64,000 bases of DNA, taken from NCBI GenBank assembly GCA_963693315.1, contig OY856186.1:382576215-382640214 (forward strand). The letters run 5' to 3'. Below, one piece after another: positions 20,247 through 31,529 of this stretch (its first letter is position 1; each line of letters starts with the position of its first letter). A model generated the notes under the pieces. It saw only the letters and a program-made list of their open reading frames with translations, was not told where the DNA came from and ran no database searches. The stretch is from Diogma glabrata. Taxonomy: Eukaryota > Arthropoda > Insecta > Diptera > Cylindrotomidae. The translations under genes and the position numbers were made by a program.

Positions 20247-21684
20247 TTGCTTTCCTCTGTAAAGAGTCTAGACATTTTATTGTTGACTGACAAGCACCTC
20301 CCCAAACATGACAGCAGTATTCCATACATGGACGAATAAAGGACTTGAAGATTAGCAAAATTTGATCGGGATTGAAATACTTTTTACATCGACTCAAGAA
20401 TCCTAATTTTTGCATTGCAGATTTAGCGAGGTTGAACACATTTTTATTCCATTTCAGGTTATTTTGAATATCAACTCCAAGAAGTCTAACTGATCCAACC
20501 TCACGCAATTCCTCATGGTTTATCTTAATAGGGAAATTTTTATGTCGCTCTATTCGTGAAAGACAGCATATTTTGGTTTTGGTTGGATTAAATGAAACAA
20601 GATTACGATCACTCCATTCCATTATACGATCCAGGTCTTTGTTGATATAATCAATTAGCAGCTCTGTATCAGTGGTAACTGCAGTATGAGATCGAAATTT
20701 AGAAGATGCATGTGATGCATGCAATGTGCTGTCATCAGCAAAACTATGGATTGGGTGCACTGTGGAAATAAGTAAATCATTAATGTACAGAAGAAACAAG
20801 GTTGGTGAGAGTGCAGAACCTTGGGGAACCCCAGCATTGGTTGTGAAAATATTGGATGTGATACCATCTAAATTAACATGAAATTGGCGACCTGTAAGAA
20901 AACTATAAATCCATGAGACAGTAAGATGGTCTATGCCATAAGATTTTAATTTAGCTATGAGATTTTTATGCCACTCTTTATCAAATGCTTTAGAAATGTC
21001 AAGTGAAAAACTGAATGTTTCACCATGGTTTTCCAGCGATTTGTTCCAGAGATGGGATACGTAGGCTAACAGATCACCTGTTGCATGACTTCTACTAAAA
21101 CCATACTGCTTATCATCAATAATTCGCGACATTTCCAAATAATCTATTAGATTGTAGTTAACATATTTTTCAAATATTTTAGCCAAAACCGAAAGAATTG
21201 CAATTGGTCTATAATTGTTAGGGTCTATCTTACTGCCTTTCTTTGATATGAATGCTGGCCAGCTCCAAAAATCGGGAAATATTCCGGTTTTATAAGATAG
21301 ATAGAAATTTTTTGTTAAAATTGGAATCAGTTGCCTAGCAAAGTTTTTAAGAATGAGGGGTGGAATACCGTCGGGGCCAGCAGATTTGTTGATATTGATA
21401 GAAAGAAGCATTTTTAGTACAATATTGCATCGAAAAATAATTAGTTTCATTTTCGTTACAACTGGGGGAATGAGTGTAGGAGAATGGGGAGGTTCAACTA
21501 TGTTTGAGTTTTCTGTAAAAATACGGCCCAAAAGATCCGTTTTCTCTTTCGAGTCACTCACGGGAATGTCATTCAGAGCTAAGGTTGAAATAGAGGATCG
21601 AGCAAAATTGCTCTGGACTGATTTAACTGCCTGAAAGAAACTACGTGAGCCAGATGGGTGCTCAGCGAATTTCTTTTCTTTCAT
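20247..21684 (-). pseudogene. LINE copy A reverse transcriptase domain
   Basis: About 479 open codons. Landmarks are SAGPDGIPPLILK (residues 101-113), the NNYRPIAIL motif (156-164), GFSRSHATGDLL (195-206), LDISKAFD with the first catalytic Asp (229), GVPQGSALSPTLFLLYIND (285-303), and the FADD box (315-318). It continues to SFIRPCMEYCCHVWGG and LDSLQRKAI. The RT core looks intact. The ORF is cut at the TA target of the inserted element, after which the apparent frame runs into that element. The upstream linker is frameshifted, so the copy as a whole is defective. Confidence 0.85.
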
Positions 21685-21952
21685 GAAGGATGAACGCTTC
21701 TTTGTCCAGGTCTATTTTGTATTTACTAATATTTCTGGCTTTCTTATATGCGCTATGGGTTTCAGGTGTTTTATTAGCAATATATGTCTTAAATGCTTTA
21801 CTGTTAATTCCTCACTGCCTCATCAACATCCTGCGTAAACCAAGGCTCAGTTGGAGTGATTAATCGATTTGGAATACCGTCGCATTTCGTCTTTTATGAT
21901 TTCAGAAATTCTTATTGCCGATTTCCTAGGAATGGAGATCCTAGATCTTCAA

Positions 21953-22781
21953 TCAAGGTGTTTCATCATAAAAGTTTCTCGGTCCCTCCCAGTCAGCGCG
22001 TTTATAATTCCAAACGCGACGAGGATTTGCTTTAATTTGTGTCGGTGATGTAAATTGCACTATTTCTGATATTAGTAAATGGTCCGATGTTCCGAGGGGT
22101 TGTTCAACTTTTGTCTTCGTAGTATCTGGTTCGTTTGTCAAAAATAGATCCAGCAAATTATTGTTATGATGTGAATTATCTGGGGGATTCTAGTGGGACA
22201 CTATCATTTGCGTCAAACCGTGATAATCTGCGAGTATCACTTCGGCCCATCTTCTTACGTCGTCAGTGCGCGATGAATACTTAAGCCATTCTTTATTATG
22301 AATATTAAAGTCTCCAAGAATGGCTGGTCTGCTTTTTTGGTAGTCCGTGGTAATCTTGTCTAGATTGGCCGATATTTGATCGGTAAAAATAGGCATCTTG
22401 GGGGGAATTCGGGGATCTGTATAATCCTATTATAAACATAGTTGCATCAGCACCTGAGATCTTCAGTGCTAGAGAATTATGGTGCTTATAATTCAACTCG
22501 TAGGCCTTAATTCTCATACATGAAATTGAATTTCGAACAAATACACAGACACCATGCTTGTTATAAAAGGAATGTTCCAATTCGTAACTAGTCATCCGGT
22601 ATTTATCGGGATCCAATTTCGATGCTTTGCCACTGACAAATGTTTCGGTAAGATGCAATATGTCCGGTTTCTTTTTTTGGATGTAGTGATGAACCTCGTT
22701 TAGATTCGAATTGAGACCTCTTATGTTGGGGACGTCAATGCTAAGCTATTGGTTCACTCTACTGTCATTTTGTTGAGACAT
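21953..22781 (-). pseudogene. LINE copy A endonuclease domain
   Basis: It reads from a Met at 22779-22781 through DVPNIRGLNSNLNEVHHYI, KPDILHLTETF, GVCVFVRNS and LYRSPNSP to ILGDFNIHN and LDLFLTNEPDTT. It ends at the GTSDHLLIS motif, the SDH signature of the exonuclease-endonuclease-phosphatase fold. An early stop (after SRVNQ) and several frameshifts show that it is inactive. Confidence 0.8.
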
Positions 22782-23570
22782 TGCAGGTATAGATACTGAA
22801 ATTCAACTAGGCCTAAATTTCAACACTACACAGTACATTGTACAAACAAAAACTGGGAATCTATGTCACAAAAACACGATAGCAGGTTTCATGCAACAGT
22901 TGCACGTTAAGGGAAAAGCAAAAAAATCTGGACATAAAAGACACAAACAAAACTCGAAATTCTTACTAATCGCTAAAATGAAATTTTACATTACTTGTTA
23001 CCAGGCAACACAAAACAAATTTATGCCTTAAAATAATAAATCTATTACATCAAAGCAATAAAAGGTAAAATTTTACCTAATTGGTATTTTATATTTACTG
23101 TTACCACCTGGTAATTTTTGAATAAAGAACAATCTCACCAATTATATAATTCTGCGCCCCCATCTTCACTTCACTTTTATTAACACTAACACACACTCAG
23201 TGTATTGTATCTTATTTTACCTTCATTTTGTCTTTATAAAGACATACATGCAAAAATAAAATAAAACAAAATACAACTTATTTTCTTATTTTCGATTATT
23301 TTTTTTTCTTTAAAATTTAGCAGACAACCTTCTTCTTCTGACTCCGGATGATGAATGTTTGTTATATACGTGGCTACATTCATAGACTTCTCTGATATAC
23401 ACAATTGTGATATTGATAAACTACACAGAAACGTCGAAGACTGTCAAATGTAAACGTTTGTCTGTCGAATGTATGGTTTCAAAAGCATTAACGACGTAAA
23501 TGTGTCACGAGTTGCTGCTTTTATGAAAACATTTAACATTCAAATTTATAATGTGATTGATAATTAGTTG
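22782..23570. other. Intergenic, no gene seen
   Basis: A+T-rich. The first bases may be the 5' UTR of LINE copy A. No other supported feature. Confidence 0.4.
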
Positions 23571-23750
23571 TAGTTTTAAAAGCTATAAAAAGTTACTTTA
23601 CTGCCGCCATAAAAATATGAGTCACTTTACTAACGCCGTAAAAAAAGAAAACATGGCGTTACTTTACAGCAACTTTGATTATATGTAAACAAAGTAAAAC
23701 TCCAGCCTTCGTCAGTAAAGTTAAATTTTACAGCTGTTTGCCGCAAAAAA
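23571..23750. repeat. Palindrome-rich repeat (TTTACTGCCGCC family)
   Basis: It contains repeated, partly inverted motifs ACTTTACTGCCGCCATAAAA, ACTAACGCCGTAAAAA and GCGTTACTTTACAGC, then ATTATATGTAAACAAAGTAAA. Related sequence forms the middle of the foldback at 29357-29925. Confidence 0.5.
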
Positions 23751-24190
23751 TATTGTTCCTCACTTAGATTCAATGATCCTCAATACTTTTACTGTCCAGC
23801 TGGAGGTTTTATCCCCGATATACCTGCAGCTGATTCTTGCTTTTATACTTGTAATAAATAGTATTATAAGTTATCTTTATGAATTTCATCTGGCATCAAA
23901 CGACTTGACTATATTGCTTTTTTATACAAATGTTTACGAGTAGCTGACCTATAATCCCCCATCTGCCAATCAGCTGATCACTTTTTTTTGGAAATGTTAT
24001 GGTGTAAACATATGCATCATACAAATTTTGAAACGACATCAAATCACTTTTGGAATTCGTGTTTTACCATTTTAAAATCCAAAAATTTGAAAAAATGAAA
24101 CTAATCGATTAGAAATTTAAAAAAAAATTAAATCATAGAAAGTTTGATAATATATATTGATCCTTTACTATATTTTAAAAAAATTGTATA

Positions 24191-24292
24191 TACCCAGTGA
24201 ACACATGACATAATCATGAGATCACACGAAGGTCATACACACATATATATCCTTCATGTGATGTCATATTTATGTCATGTGTTCACTGGGTA
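24191..24292. mobile_element. 102-bp palindromic MITE with TA duplication
   Basis: The termini TACCCAGTGAACACATGACA and TGTCATGTGTTCACTGGGTA are perfect inverted repeats of at least 23 bp, flanked by TA (24189-24190, 24293-24294). The interior also pairs (CACACGAAGG / CCTTCATGTG). The size and TA target fit a Tc1/mariner-type MITE. Confidence 0.8.
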
Positions 24293-24394
24293 TAGTTTTC
24301 TTTTCTTTTTTTCGGTGTATTGTACAACATTTTGAATAACATAAAATTTGGAAAAGTTCTAGGCAAATGTTAAAAAGTTGAGTATTTACTGTGC

Positions 24395-25819
24395 CTGAGA
24401 ACGTTCGTTGACAGAGCAAAAGCAGCAAAACTTTCGAGTATGTCAATTTCTGACAAAAGTTTTTACAGTGGCATTAATTCTTTAAATTCTGGTACTAAAT
24501 CTTCTATCCCCCCTATCATCGATGGTGACTCAATCGTTACTGACCCTGCAAGGAAAGCTACATTCGTCGCGGAACGCTTTGCTTTAAATTCGACAGTTTT
24601 AAAAACTCCTAAAGAAATTCCTCAAATCCAGTCTTCAGGAGTCAATATGAAACAATTACATTTCAAACCCAAAATTGTTGAAAAACTTCCAACAAGCTCG
24701 TTGCGTACGGTTTTCATCCCGCAGTCGTGAAGTTGATTCAAAATTTTCTGTCTAACCGATACATCTCGGTATCTATAGATGGCTTCTTTTCTGAGTCCAA
24801 ATTAATTAACGCTGGTGTACTTCAAGGCTCAGTTTTATCTCCCACTTTATTCCTAATTTATATCAACGAACTGTTGAAAATCACCAGTAACCCAATAAAT
24901 AGTTTTGCAGATGATAGTACACTGCACAAGTCATTCGTCCCCCTATCTTCAAAGGGTAAAATGCATAAACGAATAAATCCCGTCCGGAGAGACGCTGCCA
25001 GAAATGTAAACGAGGATCTAAAAAAAGTCGCCGATTGGGGTGACAAAAATTTGGTCAATTTTAATTCCACCAAAACACAGCTATTGATTGTTTCCAGATC
25101 AAAGACCGAGTTTCCCATCGATATTTCAATTAATATGTGTGACGACCAAATAGACGAATGTGAAAGCAATATCCAATGACTTACTCTGGAACGATCATAT
25201 AATGGCCATGGTAAAGAGCGCGTCAAGAAAACTCGGCCTCCTCTATAGATGTAAAAAATATTTTACTTCGCATCAATTACTCCACATTTATAAGTCCTAC
25301 ATTCGTCCCTGTATGGAGTATTGTTGTCAAGTTTGGGGCGCTGCATCTGTTACTATCCTAGCTCTTTTGGACTCTGCTCAAAAGCGTTCTATACGAATTG
25401 TTGGTGATCGAGATTTAACATTAGATCTTGATTCCCTACAACATCGTCGCACTGTTGCTGATCTCGTTGTTTTTTATAAATATCGTCGCAGTGCTCGGAT
25501 GAAATCAGGTTCATAATGCCTCAGACATATGTTTTTCCCCGTTTTACTCGTCAATCTGTTTGTGCAGGCGGTCGGACTGTCGAGATTACTCACTGTCATA
25601 GTAATAGAATGCAAAGGGATTTCTTTGTACGTACATCGTACAAATGGAATGCTTTGCCCGAATCATTAGTCTCGAATGCCTTCAATCCACAAAGTTTAAA
25701 AAAAAAGCGTCCGCCTATACCTCAAGACGCATGATGTTGTGGGACCTGGGTCTTAAAAGGTATCTATGTGTTGTTGTGACACATTTTGTAATTCCTACTA
25801 TACACAACACTTTTTATTA
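24395..25819 (+). mobile_element. LINE family B, copy 1 (internally deleted)
   Basis: The plus strand carries the linker before RT (LRTFVDRAKAAKLSSMSISD at the start). A deletion of the RT fingers near 24690 joins KIVEKLP to the NKLVAYGFHPAVVKLIQNF region. RT motifs follow: LQGSVLSPTLFLIYINE and the FADD box (about 24906). Next are CMEYCCQVWGA, IRIVGDRDLT and the C-terminal WNALPESLVSNAFNPQ tail. At least three frame breaks are present. It ends in a poly(A)-like run at about 25810-25820. It differs clearly from family A (SNPINSFADD versus VHPIHSFADD). Confidence 0.85.
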
Positions 25820-26569
25820 AAAAAAAAGCTTTAGACAAGACAAGAATTTTGATCTCAATTCAAAACTATTATTATGAAGTGAATTAGGATATGTTACCTT
25901 CCACTTTTTGATTTTCTACACTAGCTAGTATTTTAATACATACATCATATTAAAATACCAGCCACCAATTAGTAGATCATTTGATTGCATTTGATGGAAT
26001 TGACAAAAAATTTACACTTTGATTATATTTTCCTGTATAAAAACTAGAAATTATAAACTGAAACTTATTCACTGGAAATACTTAATTAAACAAATTTTCT
26101 CTTAAATACAGCGTTTGTTGATAGCTTCTTTTTTGCTTAAAAATATTTAGATAGCACTTACATACAAATATGGACATTAAAGCTATTTCGTTGTAAATCA
26201 TATTAATTGTGTCAAGTTGTGTTTTTCAAAAAATATTTGAGAAATTATTTCTCATATAAATGTTATAAATGTCAAATTCATATATGTATAAGGTTGAAGG
26301 TTCCACAAGCCCATAACTGTGTAAACTTGTGTATGGATTTTATGATAAAGTAAAACATTGTTTTAATTCTAATGAACAAAATATTAATGAAACATTCTTT
26401 TTCATATTAAAACCAATAAATAACAAACAATTAAAAATACATAAAATTTTATTTAAACCGCTATCAATAATTTACAAGTTTGAATTTTTATTTAAAAACA
26501 TTTCTTAAAACTAAATACATAATCTAACAGCCAAATACTATCTGCAAACCATTCTAACACACTTAACCG
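25820..26569. other. Intergenic, 3' flank of the SAM-domain gene
   Basis: A+T-rich. The portion next to 26569 should hold the 3' UTR of the minus-strand gene. No coding potential. Confidence 0.45.
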
Positions 26570-27233
26570 TTAAGATTGATTTAATTCATAAACACTTCTT
26601 AAAATAATTCCCTGATCTGCAACGCTCACTCCAAGTTGAACTAAATCTTCTTTTGTTAAAGTTAAGAAAATCTCGTAATCGATTTCCTCTCTTCGAAAAA
26701 GATCAGAGTACTTAGTTAGTTTTAAGGTTTTTAAAATATTACACACTGAAATTGTTTTATTTAAAATGGAATTATTTTGATTTTTGACAAACGGCGATTC
26801 AAACAGTTTTCTTGGATGATATTTATTCTGTTAAGAAGTAAAAAAAAAAGTTAGAAACTGACTTATGCACTGTTTAAAATTGTATACATCTTTAAAATTT
26901 GAAACGCTTTGTGGCGTAAACTTCGAAATCGGAGAAATATTAGGTGATTGATATAGCTCCTTATAGTCATCAGGGGAAAAGCATAATGATCGTCTTGTGG
27001 CGTTTTTAATTGCTTTGAAAGAGCCGGATGTTGATTTGCCAGATTTGATTGCTTTCACAATTCCGCTACCTGATAACGGCGTTTTCAGTATAGTGATTTC
27101 GGGCACTAAACAGAAAAAATAATCAATTAGTAAAACTTATAACTTTAAATTTATTAATAATAATAATAATTACTAAGTAAGTTATTTAATAAAAAAGAAT
27201 TTATTTACCTTTAAATTTTCTTACAGAACTCAT
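26570..27233 (-). CDS. Small protein with C-terminal SAM domain (matrimony-like candidate)
   Basis: Three minus-strand exons: 27233-27209 (ATG, MSSVRKFK), 27105-26888 and 26827-26570. Introns are 103 bp (AAAG|GTAAAT ... TCTGTTTAG) and 60 bp (GAT|GTATAC ... TTCTTAACAG, with a CTAAC branch-like site). The frame is kept (phases 1 and 0), giving 166 aa and TAA. Residues 1-105 are basic, Ser/Thr/Pro-rich, with five S/T-P sites (KTP, FSP, QSP, ISP, FTP), and probably disordered. Residues 107-163 read NILKTLKLTKYSDLFRREEI and LTLTKEDLVQLGV, a clear SAM fold. Drosophila matrimony, a Polo kinase inhibitor of oocytes, has the same layout and a similar SPN-[IL]-SPI stretch. No S-[ST]-P Polo-box motif is present, so orthology is a suggestion. 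ASZ1-type proteins also have SAM, but carry ankyrin repeats that are absent here. Confidence 0.75.
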
Positions 27234-27429
27234 TTTGTTAAAATTGTAAAATTGATAAAAAGATAATTTAATTAAAATAAATATATGTTTCGGAAATGTG
27301 GCCAGCACTGTTACTAAACAACAATTAATCTAATAGCAAAATATTAAAATAATTGTTAATTTATGGTTACGGTATTCTAAGAATTTTTTGTCAGTAAGAA
27401 CTAGAAAACCAATTTTAAAAACTGGTTTG

Positions 27430-27575
27430 TTTAAACCGGGCATTCACACACAACAGAATGAGAAACAGAAACAGAAACAGATTTTCATACAAATTTGAAA
27501 GCAAAAAAATCTGTTTCTGTAACTTTTGTATGGAATTCTGTTTCTGTTCAAGTTGTATGTGGTTTACTCAGAGTT
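27430..27575. mobile_element. Small foldback repeat with AACAGAAACAGAAACAG
   Basis: GAAACAGAAACAGAAACAGA pairs with TCTGTTTCTGTAAC and TTCTGTTTCTGTTC. The outer parts (CATTCACACACAACAGAA / TTGTATGTGG) also pair roughly. A related copy is at 42055-42180. Non-coding. Confidence 0.55.
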
Positions 27576-27767
27576 TACTCATCCAATCCATACAACGTTT
27601 AAAAATTTTGTTGAAATAGCAAAAAACCATTATTTGATTGTTGATTAATAATAGTCAAATTATTGATAAAATATCTAAAGTCGAGTGAATTATTCTTGAC
27701 TAAAAATTGGTGGATGATTTTGATTTATTTGTAATTGATTCTGTTAAAATTAAAATCGTTAGCTCTG

Positions 27768-28414
27768 GGGTGCGTTTCGAAATTAACCACGGTTAACCAT
27801 AAGGTAATAATGTCACTAATGTCATAGTCAAGATAGTGACGTCAAATATTAAATTAAAATTACCATAGTAAAGCTGTCAAAGTTAAATTGTAAAAGACCG
27901 CTAAAAATTCAAAAATAATAAAAACTAATATTCTAAGTACGATAAAAAACTAAAAATGTAGTGTATGTTTTTTATTTCTATAATTTATTTCTCAGTCTTC
28001 AGAATCAAATAAAAATAATAAAAATAAAACATTTCACTAAAAATTATTAAATACTTAGTATATAATAATTAAATGTACGATTTCACAAAACAATATAATG
28101 TCTATCTTTTTTTCACAACAATTAAAATTTTCTTTTATTTTAAAAAATTATATTGTGTTTTATAAATCGGTTGATATGCCGTTTTAAATATTTATACGTT
28201 TTGACATTAGAACCTCAACAAACTCTACTCTAGACTTGAGTAACAAAGTTAAAGTAGTGACCTGACAATTTACTATGACTGCTAATTTTTATAGTTCTGG
28301 AACGACAGCACATCTGTCATCCAGTAAATTTTTTATTTTGTGGTTAATTATGGAACGACATTTGGGAGAGTAAAGTTAACCGCGGTTAACCATAGTTAAT
28401 TTCGAAACGCACCC
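27768..28414. mobile_element. PIF/Harbinger-like MITE, GGGTGCGTTTCGAAATTAAC termini
   Basis: The left end is GGGTGCGTTTCGAAATTAAC followed by CACGGTTAACCAT. The right end is the inverted TTAATTTCGAAACGCACCC, preceded by GTTAACCGCGGTTAACCAT. A CTG repeat flanks it (27765-27767, 28415-28417), a 3-bp CWG target compatible with Harbinger. The 647-bp interior has no ORF. Confidence 0.82.
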
Positions 28415-28417
28415 CTG

Positions 28418-29356
28418 GTAAATTATAATGCGAATGTTGTGTAACCCTATGCTATGTGAACGAGAAGATGGATAGAAATATTCTGCCGATCGTGGAGGAA
28501 AACTACGTTTTGGAAAACACAATATTTTTGGCTGTAAAGGGAATCACTTTGAGATTTTTGAATCATATATTCATATAGAATTTTTATAATTAATTTTTGT
28601 ATATTAGTTGTGAGCATGATACAGTTTTGTAATTATTTTTTGAGTTTTGTGAAAAGAACAGAGAGAGGTTCGAAACTTATAATATCGCGTAAAATTATAA
28701 TATTCGAAACTTATATTACCTCCTTTATTATATCGCGTTTCGTGTAAAACTTTCTTTCATTTCAATTATCGATTTCAAGTAGTTTTTAAATAGGTCGCAC
28801 TATAAAATTCCTATAACATATCTCATATATCATTACAATTTAAAGTAATTTTTTATGCATATTATAATCTTTTTTTTCAGTGTATGGTTGGATTGTTTTC
28901 ATACAAAAACTCTATATTCGTTTTTCGGATGGATTCAAACCTTGCTCATCAGTGCCATATGTCTAACTCCCTTAGAAAACACACTCTTAATTACGATTCT
29001 GGTTACTTTTGTATGAATTCGTTGGAAATATTCCGAAGTTAATTTTTTTACATAAATATCTCATGATGAAATACATTTGCAAATTAAAAAAAATCACATA
29101 TGCATTTTTGCAGGAATTTTAATTATGTACAAGTCCTGTCATATTTCCTCGTCCTGGTCGTATTTTGCCTAAAACGTGTATTTCTGTTGATATTTAGGAA
29201 AAAAACTCTAAATTCTTCATAACTCGTAAAAACGAATACGACGAAAAAGTATTAATTTTTCTTTTCACGATTATATTTTTATTCTTTTATTTTCATAGCA
29301 GAAGAAGAAAATTAGTACTTTTTAGTCATCAGAAAAATAAGTTTAAGGCAAAAAAT
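28418..29356. other. Intergenic, no gene seen
   Basis: A+T-rich. A 37-codon open stretch starting ATGGATAGAAATATTCTGCC (about 28470) has slightly better composition than its surroundings, but no recognisable domain or splice partner. Confidence 0.35.
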
Positions 29357-29925
29357 GAACTTTTATCAAAGCAACACCTTTCAATTCAAAATATCATAAT
29401 CCAATCAAAATATTTGTTATTTTTTGTTATCATAGTTACAAAATTTGTTTGAAAAAATAACAAATATTTTGGTCAAAAATTACTTCTTTTGAACAAATTC
29501 GTAATCTCACGTTATGCTACTTTTCTTGCTGCCGTAAAAATTTGGAAAGAAATGGCGACACTTTTTCTGCCGCCGTAAAAATGTGAAAGTTACTGTCGCT
29601 ATGATTATATGTCAAAAAGTAAGACTTTAGTCTTTTTCCAAGCTTCTGTAAAGCTTAACTTTACTGCCGCTAGGGAATAGGTTAAAGTCTTACTTTTTTG
29701 ACGAATCAAAGCGGCTGTAAAATAACTTCATATTTTTAGTGAAGTAATTTCAAATTTTTACGTCGGCAGAAAAATTCGCCATTTTTTCCATATTTTGACG
29801 ATATTTGTTAATTTTTTCAAACAAATTGTATAACTATGACAACAAAAAATAACAAATAGTTTGATTGGATTATGAAAGATTGAATTACTGTATAATTATT
29901 TGAATTGAAAGCCTACTTTCATAAA
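29357..29925. repeat. Foldback repeat with TTTACTGCCGC core
   Basis: The arms (29357-29460 and 29795-29925) pair. ATAATCCAATCAAAATATTT then GTTATTTTTTGTTATCATAG faces CTATGACAACAAAAAATAAC then ATTGGATTAT. The centre has CTGCCGCCGTAAAAATGTG and TAAAGTCTTACTTTTTTGAC in inverted copies. Related sequence lies at 52700-52877 and 56762-56950, where the gypsy element has inserted into a family member. Confidence 0.7.
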
Positions 29926-30074
29926 AAGTTTTATTTATACAAATTTAAATGTTGTTTCTTTTTTAAAGTAACTATGACGAAAAAAAATCATATTTATAAA
30001 AAATATTTATGTATTAATTTCATATTTATAAAAAAATTAAACGCTTGCCGAAAAAATAGTATTTAATCTTGGAT

Positions 30075-30590
30075 GCCTGGGACACCTCCTGGCAACATTA
30101 CAACACAACTGGCCTTTCTATTACTAACCCGACTTCTACCCAACCTGGTTTCGATTTGCCACATCATACCTGGACTACATTAGACCGAATAAGAACGAAT
30201 CATTGACGTTGTGCTGATTCTTTCTACAAGTGGGGCATTTCAGAGTCCCCTGAGTGTGACTGCGGCGCTCCACAACAAACTATAAAACACATTGCAACTG
30301 TGTGTCCAATTCGACGTTACAATGGCAACATCTCAGACATCCATTTGGCAACTCCCGATGTAGTAGCATGGATAGACTCGCTCGATGTAAACATCTAATG
30401 TTCAAATGTACTGCCCAATGTTCAAATATTTTACTTTTTAATTTACTTAAAAGACACGCAATCAAATCGATTGTAAGTTCATTTAATGTGTATCCATGTA
30501 TTGTTTTAGGTAGATTTCATAGAAGAGTCTACCTATTTTTAAGTTTAATTTTTTAATGTGTCACAAAAAAACCATACGCTAAATAAAATT
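30075..30590 (+). mobile_element. LINE 3' end with C-terminal zinc-knuckle-like tail
   Basis: From 30075 to the TAA at 30396-30398 there are 107 codons with one internal stop (Gly to TGA after RIRTNH). They contain CADSFYKWGISESPECDCGA, QQTIKHIATVCP and AWIDSLDVNI, the usual end of a large insect LINE family. A ~190-bp 3' UTR follows, with TAGGTAGATTTC / GAGTCTACCTA pairing and GTGTCACAAAAAAACCATAC. It is 5'-truncated. The minus-strand sister copy is at 16955-17265. Confidence 0.8.
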
Positions 30591-31515
30591 GTCCCACTCG
30601 ACGCTAACGCGTCTCGCTAAAAAGATCTAACTTGCGAAAAAGGAGTGTTTTCATCTCTTGTAGCAAAATGTACTATATTCTATTAAACTATCAACGATAT
30701 AAACGTAGTATTAATGGGTTATTTTACTTCGTTATTTTTAAACCGAAATCACGAAAAAAGTCGACTACAGAACTAGACAAAATATTTTCGAAAAAAGGAT
30801 TAAATATTTAAAAAAAAATAAAATTTTACGAAAAACATTTCAACAAAAAAAATTGGTTTGAATTTTGTATAAAATTCAATATACATATGTGATAAGACCG
30901 CAAAGAAAATCGTAAAAGGCTTGCAGCCGCAGGTTCTCAACCCCTGTTTTAGAGTAAGGTTAGAACTATTTAAAAAAATTAAACATTATGAAAAATTAGA
31001 ATTTTAATCGTACTTAAAATCTTTTAAATTAAGTATCTCATGAACACGACCTCTTTGTAAATTTGAAATATTTTAGACTTTTAGAGTAAGGATAGAAATA
31101 TTCTTTAAGTAAAAAAAGTTCGAATCAATTGATTTTTGACCCTAGCGCCATCTTTAAAAAAAGTTTATTATTTTAATTTTAAAATTAACTAAAGAAAAAC
31201 TTTTAATTAATTTTTTTTTTAAAGATTAACTATAATCACCTATCAAACAAAAAAAAGTTTGACAAGATTGACAAAATTTTCATATTTCATGTATGTGAGC
31301 CCCGCCCCCTATGCTCAAACTAGAGTTTCTGATTTCTCGAACTTTTATGAATCTCGAGATACGAGAATCTCATTTCTATCAACGATCGTGTTTCTCGAGA
31401 AATGGGGAATAATTATTTGAATTTCTCAAGATTTTTGAGATTCTCGAGGATTATTAAAAATTATTTTAAACAAGAAATTGATTCATAACAATTAAGAATA
31501 AATTAACTAGATATT
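30591..31515. other. Intergenic with a conserved CGACGCTAACGCGTCTCG segment
   Basis: 30593-30680 (CCCACTCGACGCTAACGCGT ... TTTTCATCTCTTGTAGCAAA) closely matches both units of the tandem duplication at 47686 and 48847. Positions 31320-31450 hold a cluster of short TTCTCGAG / ATCTCGAGAT motifs. No genes seen. Confidence 0.55.
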
Positions 31516-31529
31516 GTAAAATTTAAGAA

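Noticed and set aside
21353..21634. 93-aa plus-strand ORF
   Set aside because: Antisense shadow of the LINE copy A RT reading frame.
26831..27106. 91-aa ORF as a complete gene
   Set aside because: It lacks the first exon and its last 10 codons are intron. The three-exon model restores a recognisable SAM domain.
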